A stretch of 64,000 nucleotides of DNA from contig NZ_PVTR01000002.1 in the NCBI RefSeq assembly GCF_003003005.1, positions 62,001 to 126,000 of the forward strand, in the 5' to 3' direction. Of the stretch, positions 54,631-64,000 are shown one piece after another (position 1 is the stretch's first letter; every line of letters starts with the position of its first letter). The notes beneath the pieces were generated by a model that saw only the letters and a program-made list of their open reading frames with translations, ran no database searches and was not told where the DNA came from. The stretch comes from Mongoliibacter ruber (lineage in GTDB: Bacteria; Bacteroidota; Bacteroidia; Cytophagales; Cyclobacteriaceae). The translations under genes were made by a program, and so were the position numbers.

Positions 54631-55739
54631 GACTTGAAAAATACATACCGATCTTTCTGATGTACCTAATTCCAATGGTGCTTTTTTCCTCATGTGCCGA
54701 TGAAAAAGACCAAGAAGAAAAGGAAAAAGTTACGGTTTCGGCTGCAATTGAAAAAGAGATCAGATTTTCCCGTACCTATCCTGCCACAGCGGTGGCACTA
54801 GAAGAAGTGGAGTTACGGGCAGACGTAGTTGGCTACGTCACAGGAATTTTCATCAAAGAAGGACAGGAGGTCAAAAAGGGCCAACTTCTTTATCAGATTG
54901 ACCCTACGCGGTATGAAGCCAGACAACAACAAGCTGCTTCCGCTGTTTCTATTGCTGAGTCTAACCTTGAAAGAATAAAAAAAGACTTCGAAAGATATGA
55001 AAGGCTAAAAGCCGAAGATGCCATCGCTGCCCAAATTTATGACAGTGCGCTCAATGAACTCCGCAATGCAGAACAAGAACTCAATGCGGCAAAGTCAGAG
55101 CTGGAAAACACGAGCATTGACCTTCAGTATGCCAGTATCTATGCTCCTTTCAACGGAACGATAGGCTTCAGTCAGGTAAGAATGGGCAGTCTCGTAAACC
55201 CTGGAGAAAGTCTATTGAATATCGTCTCAAGGGACGATCCCATGGGTGTGGATTTTTATCCAGAAGAACGCTATTTGAATAAATTTTTGGAGCTTTCAAC
55301 TTATGAAACCACTCTGGAAGATTCAGTATTCACTCTCAAATTGAGTGATGGCAGCATTTTCCCTCATCCAGGAGAAATAGAAATCCTTGATAGAGCGGTA
55401 AATAGAAACACAGGAACAATTCAAATCAGGGTGAAATTTGATAATAAAGAAAGGAAACTCAGGCCTGGAATGAGTGCAACTTTAATTGTCAATGAAACAG
55501 AAAATGAAAGCGTCATCTTGATCCCACAGTCTGCCATCAAAGAGCAGATGGGTGAGTTTTCAGTCTTTGTTGTGGAAAATGAGGAAGTCAAACAAGTCAA
55601 AGTAGAAACTGGAAGGAATTACCAGGATAAACGAGTCATTAAAGAGGGTTTGGAGCCGGGACAAAAAGTAATAGTCAAAGGGATTCAAAAAGTACAAGAC
55701 GGTGATGTGGTAGAAATAATAGAGGAAAAAGAATCATGA
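54627..55739 (+). CDS. RND efflux periplasmic adaptor (membrane-fusion protein), lipoprotein
   Basis: The 370-aa lipoprotein (Cys23 in VLFSSC) links inner pump and TolC channel. The lipoyl half-motifs are VELRADVVGYVTGIFIKEGQ (about 68-87) and the matching YAPFNGTIGFSQVRMGSLV (about 172-190). An alpha hairpin lies between them and beta-barrel and membrane-proximal domains follow. Four-base overlaps with both neighbours show tight operon structure. Confidence 0.94.
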   Translation: MRLEKYIPIFLMYLIPMVLFSSCADEKDQEEKEKVTVSAAIEKEIRFSRTYPATAVALEEVELRADVVGYVTGIFIKEGQEVKKGQLLYQIDPTRYEARQQQAASAVSIAESNLERIKKDFERYERLKAEDAIAAQIYDSALNELRNAEQELNAAKSELENTSIDLQYASIYAPFNGTIGFSQVRMGSLVNPGESLLNIVSRDDPMGVDFYPEERYLNKFLELSTYETTLEDSVFTLKLSDGSIFPHPGEIEILDRAVNRNTGTIQIRVKFDNKERKLRPGMSATLIVNETENESVILIPQSAIKEQMGEFSVFVVENEEVKQVKVETGRNYQDKRVIKEGLEPGQKVIVKGIQKVQDGDVVEIIEEKES

Positions 55740-58700
55740 TAGCAGATACTTTTATCCAAAGGCCCAATACCGCCATAGTCATTTCGCTATTTATTTTATT
55801 GCTTGGCATTTTGGCCATCAACACTTTACCTGTATCCCAATATCCAAACATCACGCCCCCGGTGATTCAAGTGACTGCTACTTATACAGGTGCAGATGCC
55901 GAAACCATAGAGCAAACGGTCATGACGCCACTGGAAACCGAAATCAACGGTACTCCTGGTATGGCTTATATAGAAAGCACTGCAAGTAGTGAGGGTAGGT
56001 TGACCATGAACATCACATTTGAAGTAGGCACTGACATTGATGTTGCAGCTGTAGAAGTTCAAAACAGGATTTCAGTCGCAGAACCCCTATTGCCAGAAGA
56101 AGTGAGGAGACTTGGCATTGTGGTGAGAAAAAGAAATCCCAGCATCCTGCTTATTGTATCAATATTGAGTCCTAATGGCACCCATGGAATTGATTTCTTG
56201 AATAACTACACCAATATATTTGTAAAAGATGAACTCTTAAGAGTGCCAGGTGTCGGAGATATTTTTGCCAGAGCGGAAGACTTCAGTATGAGAATCTGGC
56301 TAAAACCGGACAGGCTTTCACAACTGGGAATCACCGCCAACGAGGCTATTGCAGCTCTTCAAGAACAAAACTTGCAGGTGGCAGCTGGAAGAATAGGAGC
56401 TCCTCCACAGACAGAATTCCAATCCTTTGAATACACTGTTTTTACAAATGGCAGGCTACAAACAGTAGAGGAATTTGAAAATGTCATCCTGAAAAACAAT
56501 CCTGAAAACAATGCCTTGGTCTACCTCAGAGATGTGGCAAGGGTAGAACTTGGACGTTTTGATTATGCTACCAATAATTTTACGGATGGTTATCCCGCAG
56601 CATACCTCTTAGTGTACCAAACTCCAGAAAGCAACATCCTAGATACAGAACAAGGAATCAGGGAAACGATGGAAAGGCTCAAAGAAAACTTTCCCAAAGA
56701 CCTGGATTACATCATTCCATTTGAATCGGCATCTGTCGTATCAGAATCGATAAGCGAAGTGGTAAAAACTCTGTTTATTGCCCTCGGGCTTGTCATTTTA
56801 GTGGTGTTTGTTTTCCTTCAAAACTGGAGGGCTACCTTGATCCCAATTCTGATTATCCCCGTGTCAATAATCGGCACTTTTGCACTCTTTATTCCACTTG
56901 GATTCACTATAAATACGCTGACCTTATTCGGCTTTGTATTGGCAATAGGGATTGTTGTCGACGATGCTATTGTGGTAGTGGAAGCCACTTCAGCCATTAT
57001 GGAAAAAAAGGGGGTATCTGCAAAAGAAGCTGTTACAGAAGCCATGAAGCAAATATCAGGGCCGGTAATTGCCATGTCTCTGATTGTGGCGGCTGTATTT
57101 GTACCAGTCGGATTTATTCCAGGGATCATTGGAAGACTATACCAACAATTTGCCATGGCCGTAGCTGTATCGGGATTGATATCGGGATTTGTGGCCTTAT
57201 CCCTTACTCCAGCATTATGTTCTCTACTTCTCAAACCGAGCAGCATCAATGAAAAGTCAAAAGGGCTTGACAAGTTTTTTCATCATTTCAACCGGCTTTT
57301 CGATAAACTTCAAAAAAAGTACGATCGCGGGGTAGAATGGAGCTTGGGAAACATCAAAATAATTATCGCCGGTTTGATCCTTTTAGGAGCAGCGACCATC
57401 TTTATGTTTCAATTCAAGTCTACAGGATTTATCCCTACAGAGGATGAGGGTCGGTTATTTGTGACTTTTGAGCTACCTGAAGGGTCTTCCACCAACAGGA
57501 CACTCAGCACCATCAACAAACTGATGGAGGTGCTCCAAGAACAAGAAGAAGTGTTGCATTTTTCAGGTGTCACCGGATTGAATGCTGTGAACTTTGCGAC
57601 AAAATCGAACAGTGGAACCGTATTTACCCAACTTACTCCTTGGGACAAGAGGAAGGGAAAAGGGCAAAATGCCTTTGAGGTAAGGGATAGATTGGAAAAA
57701 ATACTCGCTGAAGAAATCCCCGAAGCTGAGGTAGTCATTATAGCACCTCCGGCCATTCCAGGATTGGGGAGCACCTCAGGATTTACCTTTATTTTTCAAG
57801 AATATGACAATAGCGGCGACATTAAAGATTTTGAAGCCAATTTGAAAAATTTTATAGGTGAAATCAACGGCCATGAGGACATCGGTTCAGCCTTTAGTTT
57901 TTTCAGCGCAAGCACTCCCGCATACCAAGTCAATCTTGATAGAGAAAAAACAGCTCGACTGGGAGTAAATATTGGCGAGGCTTATCAAACTTTACAGACA
58001 TATCTAGGCAGTATTTATGTCAATGATTTTATTTTGTACAACAGAAACTTCCGTGTCTTGGCCCAAGCGGATTCAGCGTATAGAGAAAGTCCTGAATCAT
58101 TGAGTCAGTTCTTTTTGAGAAACTCAGAAGGCGGACTGACACCCTTGAGTAACCTTACGGAAGTGAAATTAATCGAAAATGCGCCATTGATCAGTCATTT
58201 CAATCTTTTCCGCTCTGCTACTATCAACGGTGAGGCAGCGCAGGGAAAGAGTTCGGGTGACGCAATCCGTGCATTGGAAGAAGTTGCGGACAACAGTCTT
58301 CCTTCGGGCTATGGTTTTGAATTCTCCGGTATCACAAGAGAAGAAGTGGCCACGGGAGGAAGCACGCTTTTGATTTTTCTACTTTCAATCATCTTTGTAT
58401 TCCTATGCCTTACGGCTTTGTATGAAAGCTGGTCAGTTCCTTTTTCGGTTTTGATGGCTGTGCCTACTGGCGCATTTGGCGCCATCATCACACTATTATT
58501 AATACCCAGATTGGAAAATAATGTCTATGCTCAAATAGGTCTTTTGACCTTGATAGGCTTAGCAGCTAAAAACGCCATCTTGATAGTGGAATATGCCAAA
58601 GAAAGGGTTGACGGTGGTATGGATATCAAAGAGGCCGTCATAGAAGCTTCCAAACTACGTCTACGCCCCATTATTATGACCTCTTTGGCTTTTATCCTTG

Positions 58701-58894
58701 GAATCATGCCTTTGGTTTTTGCCGGTGGCGCCGGTGCACTAGCACGTCAGACCATAGGATGGACAGTCTTTGGGGGAATGACTATGGCCACATTGATGAC
58801 CATCTTTATTGTTCCGGTACTTTTTGTATTGATTACAGGATGGGCATATTCCGAAAAGGAACTGGCGGCACTAAAAGAGAAAAAAGATTCCTGA
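55736..58894 (+). CDS. RND multidrug efflux permease, AcrB/MexB (HAE1) type
   Basis: This 1052-aa inner-membrane proton/drug antiporter has 12 membrane helices and two large periplasmic loops. Proton-relay residues are visible as the Asp pair in GIVVDDAIVVVEA (helix 4) and the Lys in LIGLAAKNAILIVEYAKE (helix 10). The N-terminal FIQRPNTAIVISLFILLLG and SQYPNITPPVIQV are standard. Its substrate is not predictable, though hydrophobic drugs, bile salts or dyes are usual. No TetR-type regulator is adjacent. Confidence 0.96.
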   Translation: MIADTFIQRPNTAIVISLFILLLGILAINTLPVSQYPNITPPVIQVTATYTGADAETIEQTVMTPLETEINGTPGMAYIESTASSEGRLTMNITFEVGTDIDVAAVEVQNRISVAEPLLPEEVRRLGIVVRKRNPSILLIVSILSPNGTHGIDFLNNYTNIFVKDELLRVPGVGDIFARAEDFSMRIWLKPDRLSQLGITANEAIAALQEQNLQVAAGRIGAPPQTEFQSFEYTVFTNGRLQTVEEFENVILKNNPENNALVYLRDVARVELGRFDYATNNFTDGYPAAYLLVYQTPESNILDTEQGIRETMERLKENFPKDLDYIIPFESASVVSESISEVVKTLFIALGLVILVVFVFLQNWRATLIPILIIPVSIIGTFALFIPLGFTINTLTLFGFVLAIGIVVDDAIVVVEATSAIMEKKGVSAKEAVTEAMKQISGPVIAMSLIVAAVFVPVGFIPGIIGRLYQQFAMAVAVSGLISGFVALSLTPALCSLLLKPSSINEKSKGLDKFFHHFNRLFDKLQKKYDRGVEWSLGNIKIIIAGLILLGAATIFMFQFKSTGFIPTEDEGRLFVTFELPEGSSTNRTLSTINKLMEVLQEQEEVLHFSGVTGLNAVNFATKSNSGTVFTQLTPWDKRKGKGQNAFEVRDRLEKILAEEIPEAEVVIIAPPAIPGLGSTSGFTFIFQEYDNSGDIKDFEANLKNFIGEINGHEDIGSAFSFFSASTPAYQVNLDREKTARLGVNIGEAYQTLQTYLGSIYVNDFILYNRNFRVLAQADSAYRESPESLSQFFLRNSEGGLTPLSNLTEVKLIENAPLISHFNLFRSATINGEAAQGKSSGDAIRALEEVADNSLPSGYGFEFSGITREEVATGGSTLLIFLLSIIFVFLCLTALYESWSVPFSVLMAVPTGAFGAIITLLLIPRLENNVYAQIGLLTLIGLAAKNAILIVEYAKERVDGGMDIKEAVIEASKLRLRPIIMTSLAFILGIMPLVFAGGAGALARQTIGWTVFGGMTMATLMTIFIVPVLFVLITGWAYSEKELAALKEKKDS

Positions 58895-58930
58895 TTTTTT
58901 CTAACTTGAAAAAAATCTGCATTGGCAACT

Positions 58931-60073
58931 ATGAAAAGAACCACACGAAGCATTTTGCTTTTTTCAATTATGGCATTTTCTACACTTTCTGCTTACTCTC
59001 AACAAAGGCCCCGTGAATTAGGAATTAAAATCGGTGTACTTCCAACAGGCGGGCTAAATGCCATTACGGATGTTTCGGGAGTAAGCGTAGGACACCTCAC
59101 CAAGATAGAAGGAGATCAAATCCGCACAGGAGTCACTGCCATAATTCCCCATCAAGGAAACCTTTTTCAACAGAAAGTTCCTGCTGCAATCTATGTGGGA
59201 AATGGTTTTGGAAAACTGGCTGGAAGCACCCAAATACAAGAGTTGGGCAATATGGAGAGCCCTATCATTCTAACCAATACCCTGAGTGTTGCTGCAGGGA
59301 TTACTGGGGTAGTACAATACACTTTACAACATGACGGCAATGAATCTGTCCAGTCCGTGAATGCAGTAGTAGGAGAAACCAACGATGGCTATTTGAATGA
59401 TATACGAGGGCAGCATATAAGCCCAGAAGAGGTACAAAAAGCCATTGCCACTGCTACCGAATCGAATGCTGAAGAAGGAAATATCGGGGCTGGTACCGGT
59501 ACCGTATGCTTCGGGTTCAAAGGTGGGATAGGCACATCCTCTAGAAAACTCCCTGAGAGTCTAGGAGGATTTACAGTAGGAGTGTTGGTGCAGACTAATT
59601 TTGGTGGCGTATTGCAAATCAACGGTGTTCCGGTAGGACAGGAATTGGAACAATATACCTTCAAAAATCAACTCGAGTCTGCCGATGGGTCTTGCATGAT
59701 TATCGTCGCGACTGACGCTCCTGTAAATGAAAGAAACCTTCGAAGAATTGCTGAAAGAGCAATGTTGGGATTGGCCAAAACCGGCGGCATAGCATCCAAC
59801 GGCTCCGGTGATTACGTGATAGCCTTTTCCAATCATTCCGACAACTGGGTTCCACATCAAGCAAAGTCTCTTGAAACGAGCAAAAACCAACATTTAAGAA
59901 ATGATGACATGACTGCACTTTTTCTCGCTACGATAGAGGCCACTGAGGAAGCTATCATCAACTCCCTATGGGCAGCTGAGGATATGAAAGGAAAAGATGG
60001 AAGGGAGATAAAGGCACTTCCAAAAGACAAGGTTTTGGAACTGATGGACAAGTACCAGAGGTTATCTCAATAA
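58931..60073 (+). CDS. P1-family aminopeptidase (DmpA/BapA type), exported
   Basis: The 380-aa protein has a signal peptide (about 1-23, ending SAYSQ). The DmpA family consists of N-terminal-nucleophile hydrolases that cut themselves before the catalytic Ser; here the motif SNGSGDYV gives Ser292. Other family strands are NAITDVSGVSVGHLT and GNIGAGTGTVCFGFKGG. Substrates are D- or beta-amino-acid peptides. The ATG at 58931 is preferred over a TTG at 58922. It follows the RND gene by 36 bases and may be co-transcribed. It converges on the photolyase with three bases between stops. Confidence 0.92.
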   Translation: MKRTTRSILLFSIMAFSTLSAYSQQRPRELGIKIGVLPTGGLNAITDVSGVSVGHLTKIEGDQIRTGVTAIIPHQGNLFQQKVPAAIYVGNGFGKLAGSTQIQELGNMESPIILTNTLSVAAGITGVVQYTLQHDGNESVQSVNAVVGETNDGYLNDIRGQHISPEEVQKAIATATESNAEEGNIGAGTGTVCFGFKGGIGTSSRKLPESLGGFTVGVLVQTNFGGVLQINGVPVGQELEQYTFKNQLESADGSCMIIVATDAPVNERNLRRIAERAMLGLAKTGGIASNGSGDYVIAFSNHSDNWVPHQAKSLETSKNQHLRNDDMTALFLATIEATEEAIINSLWAAEDMKGKDGREIKALPKDKVLELMDKYQRLSQ

Positions 60074-60076
60074 ATT

Positions 60077-61606
60077 TTATAGCGAATCAAGATCGTTAAG
60101 GTATTTCTCTGCCTGTTCAAGGATTTCATCCTTATTCTTCATCTTGGCCAAAGTCCTGTAAGCCATTCCAATTCTTGGGTTTTTGGCGAGTTTGTCTTCG
60201 TTTCTATTATAAAAATGCCAATATAGACTGTTAAAGGGGCAGGCTTTATCTCCTGTTTTTTTACTTTTTGAATAATGGCAGCTCCCACAATAATTGCTCA
60301 TCTTGTCAATATAGTTGGAAGAAGCTGCGTAAGGTTTGGTGCCTACGATTCCTCCATCAGCAAACTGACTCATACCTCGTGTATTGGTGATCTCTACCCA
60401 TTCTATGGCATCTATATAAATTCCCAAGTACCAGGCATCTACATCATCAGGTTTAATTCCTGCAATCATAGCAAAGTTTCCAGTAATCATTAGCCTTTGG
60501 ATATGGTGGGCATACGCATGGTCCAATGACTGACCAATAGCATGTTTGAGGCAATTCATTTTGGTATCTCCGGTCCAAAAGAATTCAGGCAATTTCCTCT
60601 GATTACCGAAGAAATTAAGGTTTTGGTATTCTGGCATTTTGGCCCAATAAACCCCTCTCATGTATTCCCTCCAACCGATAATTTGACGGATAAATCCCTC
60701 CACTTGCGCTATATCGATTTGATTTTGGTGTTCATACCAGTATTTTTCAACCTTTTCCACTACCTCCAATGGAGAAATCAATTTGGTATTCAAACTAAAA
60801 CTCAACCTACTGTGAAAAAGAAAAGGGTCTTCAGTATGCATAGCATCCTGATACATCCCAAAATTGGGTAAGAGTTTTTCACAGAAATAGTCCACCAAAG
60901 CCAAGCTCTCCCTCCTTGAATGTGGCCATGAAAAATTTTGAACATCTATATTGCCAATGGTCTTGACCTCTGCCTTTTCAATCATGTTGACCAATTCAGA
61001 AACATCACGGCTTTTTAACAATTGCGGTTCCAGAATAGAAGTGTCTTTTAATTTATTCCTATTAGCTTCATCATAGTTCCACTTGCCGGTCAAGGGTTCT
61101 TTTCCATCCATGAGAATGTCGTATTTCTTCCTCATTTCCCGATAAAAGGATTCCATTAGGTAGCTCTTTTTTCCTTTGAAAAAGGTTTTTAAAAAATCTC
61201 TATCCGTCAAAAAATGCTCTGTATCATATGATTTGGAAGATATACTAAATGAGCTGCAAATTTCTCTCAACTGCTTATCAAGCCGGAATTCATCAGGCAG
61301 CATATATTCAAAGTGGTCGAAACCTTCCTTTTCCACTAGCCTATTCAGGTTTTTTTTGAGGTTTTGTTCATTTCCTGCATCATCCAATTTGATGTAGATC
61401 AGCTTGTGACCTCTATCCTTAATTTCCTCAGCAAAAGTTCTCATCACCTGAAAGAAACCTACAACTTTCTGAATATGATGCTTTACATAATCAGTTTCTT
61501 GCCTCATTTCCATCATAAGGTAAGTAACAGAATCATCTTTTTTCTCAAACCAAGAATGCTTGCTGTTGAGCTGATCTCCTAGAATCAATCGAACAATTTT
61601 TGCCAT
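60077..61606 (-). CDS. FeS-containing bacterial cryptochrome/photolyase (PhrB/CryB type, probable (6-4) photolyase)
   Basis: The 509-aa flavoprotein is expected to repair UV photoproducts with blue light. The N-terminal lumazine/antenna domain starts at RLILGDQLNSKHSWF. The FAD domain includes GFIRQIIGWREYMRGVYW and FADGGIVGTKPYAASSNYI. Four cysteines, C352, C440, C443 and C456, have the same spacing as the 4Fe-4S ligands of Agrobacterium PhrB (350, 438, 441, 454). Some members signal instead of repairing. It is a single gene. Confidence 0.92.
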   Translation of the reverse strand: MAKIVRLILGDQLNSKHSWFEKKDDSVTYLMMEMRQETDYVKHHIQKVVGFFQVMRTFAEEIKDRGHKLIYIKLDDAGNEQNLKKNLNRLVEKEGFDHFEYMLPDEFRLDKQLREICSSFSISSKSYDTEHFLTDRDFLKTFFKGKKSYLMESFYREMRKKYDILMDGKEPLTGKWNYDEANRNKLKDTSILEPQLLKSRDVSELVNMIEKAEVKTIGNIDVQNFSWPHSRRESLALVDYFCEKLLPNFGMYQDAMHTEDPFLFHSRLSFSLNTKLISPLEVVEKVEKYWYEHQNQIDIAQVEGFIRQIIGWREYMRGVYWAKMPEYQNLNFFGNQRKLPEFFWTGDTKMNCLKHAIGQSLDHAYAHHIQRLMITGNFAMIAGIKPDDVDAWYLGIYIDAIEWVEITNTRGMSQFADGGIVGTKPYAASSNYIDKMSNYCGSCHYSKSKKTGDKACPFNSLYWHFYNRNEDKLAKNPRIGMAYRTLAKMKNKDEILEQAEKYLNDLDSL

Positions 61607-61694
61607 ATCTTAGAAATCAATATCCCATCAATATGTTTCAAATTAAAAAAACATTGAGCAATTGAGATAAATAGGGCTGAGTTAGCTAAAAGTT

Positions 61695-62723
61695 TTAATA
61701 TTTGAAACAAGGCATGCTACTTGGCCTCCTTCCATCACCGCCGTTGTTTTTTCCTAATAAAAAGGAATAGCGCATAGAAATCTCATGGGCGCCTCCGGTA
61801 TTGGCTTGTCCTAGTTGCGATAAGGTAAAGTCATAACTATAGCCAATATCTATACCGCTCTGAAGGGAAAAACCAACCAAACCTATAATTGACTCGGTAT
61901 TGGGCAAGGCAGTACTTTTGGTGGGCAAGCCTCTGTACCACGCTCCAATGACCAAGGGTTGCAGATTGACCTGCATCCCCAGATCCAACTGATTGAAAAC
62001 ATCTTGATGCTTGTAATTGAAAGCAAAGACAATTTCTCTGGTATTTTGAGTATTCATCAAACTACTTAGTGCTCCTTCTGATAGGTCTACCTTCATCCCA
62101 CCGTGGAGTGATAATTTCATCGGCCACTGAGCTATTTGATCATCAATGAAAGATATATTGGGTTGGCTGACATGGTGGGCAGAAAAACCTAACCAGCCCC
62201 ACTGATTATTGTAAAGCATTCCAAAGTGAAAATCTGCATACCTATGCCTCATATCCAAAACCAAGGATTCACCGCTATGGTCTCCGATTATTCCGCTGTC
62301 AGGATCAATCTGACTACCAAAGACCATATGATTGAGATTGGCATCCCTTGATACAAACGACCCCTGCATTCCAAACCTGAGAAAGCTATCCAATCCTAAC
62401 CTCAACCTGTAAGAATATGCCAAACCTATTTCAGAAGTACTTAAACCCGACATGGTCTCATCCATGCCGTTCACAATCAACGCTACCCCACTGTTTGTCC
62501 CAAAGAAGTAATGGTCAAAATAAGCTGAATATGCATTGAGTGAGTGATCTAGACCAGGCCATTGGTTTCTGTAATTGACACCAAATCGCGTCATCTCTGC
62601 AGAACCTGCAAAAGCGGGATTAAGATAAATAGGAGCAGCATAGAATTGAGAAAACTGAACATCCTGTGCCCGGATAGAGAAGCCTAGAAAAACAACAAAT
62701 AAAAAGGTAACTAGGGCTTTCAT
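61695..62723 (-). CDS. PorP/SprF-family T9SS outer-membrane protein (second copy)
   Basis: The 342-aa protein has a signal peptide (about 1-19, ending RAQ) and the family pattern VQFSQFYAAPIYLNPAFAG, RNQWPG and a late GGAHEISMRYSFLL strand. It lies two bases after the stop of the upstream adhesin, so it is probably the dedicated secretion partner. It differs clearly from the copy at 48330. Confidence 0.94.
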   Translation of the reverse strand: MKALVTFLFVVFLGFSIRAQDVQFSQFYAAPIYLNPAFAGSAEMTRFGVNYRNQWPGLDHSLNAYSAYFDHYFFGTNSGVALIVNGMDETMSGLSTSEIGLAYSYRLRLGLDSFLRFGMQGSFVSRDANLNHMVFGSQIDPDSGIIGDHSGESLVLDMRHRYADFHFGMLYNNQWGWLGFSAHHVSQPNISFIDDQIAQWPMKLSLHGGMKVDLSEGALSSLMNTQNTREIVFAFNYKHQDVFNQLDLGMQVNLQPLVIGAWYRGLPTKSTALPNTESIIGLVGFSLQSGIDIGYSYDFTLSQLGQANTGGAHEISMRYSFLLGKNNGGDGRRPSSMPCFKY

Positions 62724-62725
62724 AT

Positions 62726-64000
62726 TTACCTGATTAAAGTTATCGAACCGGACTTTTGCAATTTATCCCCCTGAATATTGGTGAAGGAGATTTGATACAC
62801 GTAGCTGCCTCTTGGCATTAATTTCCCTTTATAGAAACCGTCCCATCCTTCACTTTCGAGTCCAGAGGCTGCGAATATTTGCTCACCCCAATTGTTAAAG
62901 ATGTTCATTTCAAATTCGATTACCCCTTTAATAATGGGCTTGAAAGTATCATTCAATCCATCTCCATTGGGTGTAAATGCTGTAGGAACAGTCATCCATG
63001 CTTCATTATCGAGCACGCTGACCACTTTTGTTTCTACCGAAGAACAGCCATATATATCATAAGCGGTCAAAGTCACATCAAAATCACCCCAAGCATTGTA
63101 ACTGTGGATGGGGTCTTTGTCAGAAGACATTTGACCATCACCAAAATCCCAATGCCAGGCGATAAACTCTTCAGATATTTGACTTTCAAAAATCAATTCC
63201 TCCGACATGTATACTTGATCCAATGCGTTGATTTCAAGTTTTCTAAAATTGAAATCGATTCTTAAGCTTGATTCCTTGTCAAAGGAATTAACCCTTACCT
63301 TTTCAAGCACACTACAGCCATCTGCATCGATCACCTCCACACCGACTTCCTGCTCGTTTAGCAATTCAATTTCTTTTACATTGATAGAACCATCTGACCA
63401 TTTGATAGCATATGGGCTTTTTCCTCCTTCGATTTTTAGCCATGCTTGGACTTTGAAATCTCCTGTACTGCAATCCAGCTCCAAAGAAGTATCAATGTGA
63501 GCAACCATTTTTTCAGGTTCTTGTATGGTAATTGACTGATTGACCGAGCAGCCAGTTGCATCAGTTACCTTAACAGAATAGATTCCTGCAGTCATCCCAA
63601 CTATACTGCTGGACTTTTGTCCATTATTCCATTGAATGCTATAAGGTGCTACACCACCGGAGATCTCAAGATCAACTTCTCCATCCTCAGCTCCTGCACA
63701 AAGATTATGTTGTATCCTGTTCACTTCTACTATGATATCTGATTGGGCCGAAAAAACCTCAAAAGACCTGTAGCTACTGCATCCCTTTTCATCTTTTACC
63801 AATACTTCATAAATACCAGCATACAATCCGGAGATATCTTTGGTGGTTTCTCCATTTGACCATTCAAAAGAATAGTTGCCAGAACCACCATCTACATCAA
63901 GAAAAATAGCTCCAGTTTCATTGCTGCAATCTATGTTTTCGATCCTTTCATTGATTTCAATACCAGGACCATCTCCTAAAATCTCAAAGGAAATACTTGT
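62726..64000 (-). CDS. SprB-like repeat adhesin with T9SS type-B C-terminal domain (5' end outside window)
   Basis: The frame is open to the right window edge, so this is the C-terminal part (about 424 codons). It shows SprB-type repeats (GGVAPYSIQWNNGQ, GTxxVKVTDATGCS and their relatives), each ending in a Cys-containing strand. A PKD domain follows (FIAWHWDFGDGQMSSDKDPIHSY), then the gliding type-B sorting domain (TVPTAFTPNGDGLNDTFKP to SGSITLIR). SprB itself is a mobile gliding adhesin, and length beyond the window is unknown. Confidence 0.92.
   Translation of the reverse strand, partial: TSISFEILGDGPGIEINERIENIDCSNETGAIFLDVDGGSGNYSFEWSNGETTKDISGLYAGIYEVLVKDEKGCSSYRSFEVFSAQSDIIVEVNRIQHNLCAGAEDGEVDLEISGGVAPYSIQWNNGQKSSSIVGMTAGIYSVKVTDATGCSVNQSITIQEPEKMVAHIDTSLELDCSTGDFKVQAWLKIEGGKSPYAIKWSDGSINVKEIELLNEQEVGVEVIDADGCSVLEKVRVNSFDKESSLRIDFNFRKLEINALDQVYMSEELIFESQISEEFIAWHWDFGDGQMSSDKDPIHSYNAWGDFDVTLTAYDIYGCSSVETKVVSVLDNEAWMTVPTAFTPNGDGLNDTFKPIIKGVIEFEMNIFNNWGEQIFAASGLESEGWDGFYKGKLMPRGSYVYQISFTNIQGDKLQKSGSITLIR

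Noticed and set aside
1-64000. CRISPR array, tRNA, rRNA, insertion sequence or prophage
   Set aside because: No regular spaced repeats, cloverleaf-like sequence, transposase or phage gene was seen on either strand.

Overview
The window reads as chromosomal DNA of a gliding-type Bacteroidota, most likely order Cytophagales (a Cyclobacteriaceae-like genome). The reasons are several type IX secretion (T9SS) substrates, a PorZ homologue, two PorP/SprF genes each paired with a type-B sorted adhesin, an ECF/FecR/SusC/SusD unit, Bacteroidota -7 boxes (TANNTTTG) at short distances before start codons, and many lipoproteins with loose lipoboxes. Genus and species cannot be read from the sequence alone. 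I see no tRNA, rRNA, CRISPR, transposase or prophage gene.

Layout. 1-1.8 kb: end of mrdA (PBP2) and rodA, the cell-elongation pair. 2-9 kb: conserved core (unknown protein, 2Fe-2S ferredoxin, thymidine kinase, PorZ, RecO, Rho). 9.4-16.3 kb: glycine-rich T9SS adhesin, an AAA+/vWA pair, a small membrane protein, acylphosphatase, Kazal-type lipoprotein, release factor 1, GNAT. 16.4-21.5 kb: trans-sulfuration PLP enzyme, a large YCF48-repeat T9SS protein and a DUF3365 haem lipoprotein. 21.7-38 kb: an accessory locus of one regulatory module (ECF sigma, FecR, SusC with STN domain, SusD) followed by an FG-GAP/ASPIC lipoprotein, a vanadium-haloperoxidase-type PAP2 lipoprotein, a SUMF1-fold protein, two Tat-exported sugar enzymes (Gfo/Idh/MocA oxidoreductase and hydroxypyruvate-isomerase-like TIM barrel) and a YCF48-type lipoprotein. 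38.2-46.6 kb: a stand-alone HisA paralogue lacking the first catalytic Asp, a beta-lactamase-fold lipoprotein, an alpha-oxoamine-synthase-like enzyme, an outer-membrane beta-barrel protein and aspS. 46.9-64 kb: an M23 peptidase, adhesin/SprF pair 1, a small ORF or sRNA, aldehyde dehydrogenase, a TolC/MFP/RND efflux operon, a P1 peptidase, an FeS-type photolyase, and adhesin/SprF pair 2 running off the end.

How the genes may work together. The 21.7-38 kb block looks like a self-regulated uptake system. Substrate binding at SusCD could signal through STN to FecR and release the ECF factor. The downstream envelope genes could then process the ligand: oxidation by the Gfo/Idh enzyme, isomerisation or cleavage by the TIM barrel, and halogenation or phosphoryl chemistry by the vanadate-site protein. 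A strong terminator-like hairpin between susD and the FG-GAP gene and two tandem hairpins in the susC leader suggest post-initiation control. This block is the best candidate for an undescribed system. The HisA-like protein and the structured small gene at 51.5 kb are the next best leads.
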